Assembly (NCBI GenBank): GCA_050260935.1
Contig: JBLNCU010000017.1
Location: forward strand, 1-7,785
DNA length: 7,785 bases
Source of the DNA: UBA8346 sp050260935
Lineage (GTDB): Bacteria > Bacillota > UBA4882 > UBA8346
Direction: 5' to 3'
Under the pieces are notes generated by a model. The model searched no databases, was not told where the DNA came from, and worked only from the letters and a program-made list of their open reading frames with translations. Shown piece by piece: positions 7,472-7,785 of this stretch. The first letter of the stretch is position 1; each line of letters begins with the position of its first letter. The position numbers and the translations under genes are program-made.

Positions 7472-7653
7472 TAAAACTCAGCATAACGGATTTAAAATGG
7501 CAATCATAGAAAGGGGATTGCTTTTTCTCCTGCAAAGGAGTATAGTTATAATTGGGTTTTTTATTGGGACTTGTAATTCATACAGCTTTGGTAGGGTAAT
7601 CACCCCCTTGCTTCTTTGATGAATTATGGAGTCCTTTTTTTGCTGAGTTTTAC
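7472..7653 (-). promoter_or_regulatory. Predicted structured 5' leader RNA (candidate cis-regulatory element)
   Basis: Read on the - strand, this untranslated leader can form four helices. P1: UAAAACUCAGCA (7652-7641) with UGCUGAGUUUUA (7483-7472), 12 perfect pairs plus a possible G-U at 7653/7471, closes the element. P2: GGACU (7634-7630) with AGUCC (7571-7567), a 3x2 internal loop, then UAAUUCAU (7626-7619) with AUGAAUUA (7581-7574), then AGC/GCU (7612-7610/7586-7584) and a tip GGGU-GAUU-ACCC (7605-7594). P3: CUCCU-UUGC-AGGAG (7540-7527). P4: GCAAUC (7521-7516) with GAUUGC (7505-7500), extended by AAAA/UUUU. P1 begins where transcription from the TATAAT box should start and ends about 10 nt before the ribosome site. 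The pairings were found by eye; function as a riboswitch, protein-binding leader or mRNA stabiliser is inference, and I match it to no known class. A small mobile repeat is a less likely reading. Confidence 0.55.
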
Positions 7654-7659
7654 GGTTTA

Positions 7660-7665
7660 ATTATA
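7660..7665 (-). promoter_or_regulatory. Candidate -10 box of the mannoside operon promoter
   Basis: A perfect TATAAT on the - strand places transcription start near 7653, about 208 bases before the TTG start. At 17 bp further up the sequence is AATGCT (7688-7683), a poor -35 box, and there is no extended TG motif. Such a promoter would normally need an activator or another signal. TATACT at 7546-7541 is a second, weaker possibility that would start inside the leader. Confidence 0.45.
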
Positions 7666-7742
7666 ACCTGAATCCGTGATTTAGCATTTTCCAAAGCTTA
7701 AATTGGAGCGTTTTTTAAAAAATTCAACTGGATACAAAGTGA

Positions 7743-7783
7743 AATTTACCAATAATCGGTAAATTAAAATGGTAAATATTGGT
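7743..7783. promoter_or_regulatory. Nested inverted repeats, likely operator for an unseen regulator
   Basis: AATTTACC (7743-7750) and GGTAAATT (7758-7765) form a perfect 8-bp inverted repeat with a 7-bp spacer. A third half GGTAAAT follows at 7771-7777, and ACCAATA (7748-7754) pairs with TATTGGT (7777-7783). The site lies about 80-130 bp before the predicted operon start, a place for an activator or for a regulator of a divergent gene beyond the window edge. No binding family can be named from the motif. Between 7666 and 7742 I see only AT-rich sequence with no gene. Confidence 0.5.
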
Positions 7784-7785
7784 TT

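Noticed and set aside
7478..7603. 41-codon leader ORF on the - strand starting at GTG 7603.
   Set aside because: No ribosome site at useful spacing, no recognisable peptide, and its sequence lies within the predicted RNA helices.
7472..7652. The 12-bp inverted repeat could be the ends of a small mobile element (10-bp terminal repeats with TA target duplication).
   Set aside because: The outer TA is part of the palindrome, so it is no evidence of duplication. No transposase-like or overall palindromic structure is seen, and the fit with the promoter and ribosome site favours a leader RNA. A second copy in the genome would revive the idea.
7640..7667. Divergent + strand promoter TTGCTG-16 bp-TATAAC.
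   Set aside because: It overlaps the - strand TATAAT and the P1 arm, the boxes are only partial matches, and no + strand gene is visible before the window ends.
7446..7785. CcpA cre site upstream of the sugar operon.
   Set aside because: Each CG in the region was compared with the TGNAANCGNWNNCA pattern on both strands and none fits.

Overview
The window reads as chromosomal DNA of a Gram-positive-type (Firmicutes/Bacillota) bacterium, probably an anaerobe. The basis is the strong AGGAGG-type ribosome binding sites, two TTG starts, moderate GC content, and a CUT1 sugar importer without its own ATPase gene beside an intracellular glycosidase. A finer taxonomic call would be a guess.

Left part (about 1-1150, + strand): the last 130 codons of a protein whose C-terminus resembles PsbP-like/DUF1795 domains, a 130-bp gap, and a single small FMN-dependent nitroreductase-family gene. 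A hairpin at 1117-1140 closes this side and probably terminates transcription from both directions, because the next gene converges on it.

Right part (1154-7785, - strand, read right to left): one four-gene operon. It encodes a sugar-binding protein (start TTG at 7445), a MalF-type permease (6094-5150), a MalG-type permease (5136-4318, TTG start coupled to the upstream stop) and a 1047-residue family GH38 alpha-mannosidase (4297-1154). The likely job is uptake of alpha-mannosides or manno-oligosaccharides and their hydrolysis to mannose inside the cell. No ATPase, regulator, kinase or isomerase gene lies in the window, so those functions must be encoded elsewhere. A strong hairpin between the binding-protein and first permease genes probably sets the usual excess of binding protein over membrane components.

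The most unusual part is the roughly 340-bp gene-free region at 7446-7785. A TATAAT box at 7660-7665 would start the transcript near 7653. From that point the leader can fold into a closed multibranch RNA: a 12-bp perfect helix joins its very 5' end to a segment about 10 nt before the ribosome binding site, and it encloses three further hairpins. One of these contains CUCCUUU, which could instead pair with the AAAGGAG of the binding-protein gene. I do not recognise it as a known riboswitch class, and it is the best candidate here for an undescribed regulatory element. At the right edge, nested inverted repeats (7743-7783) look like an operator and suggest a regulator gene just outside the window.
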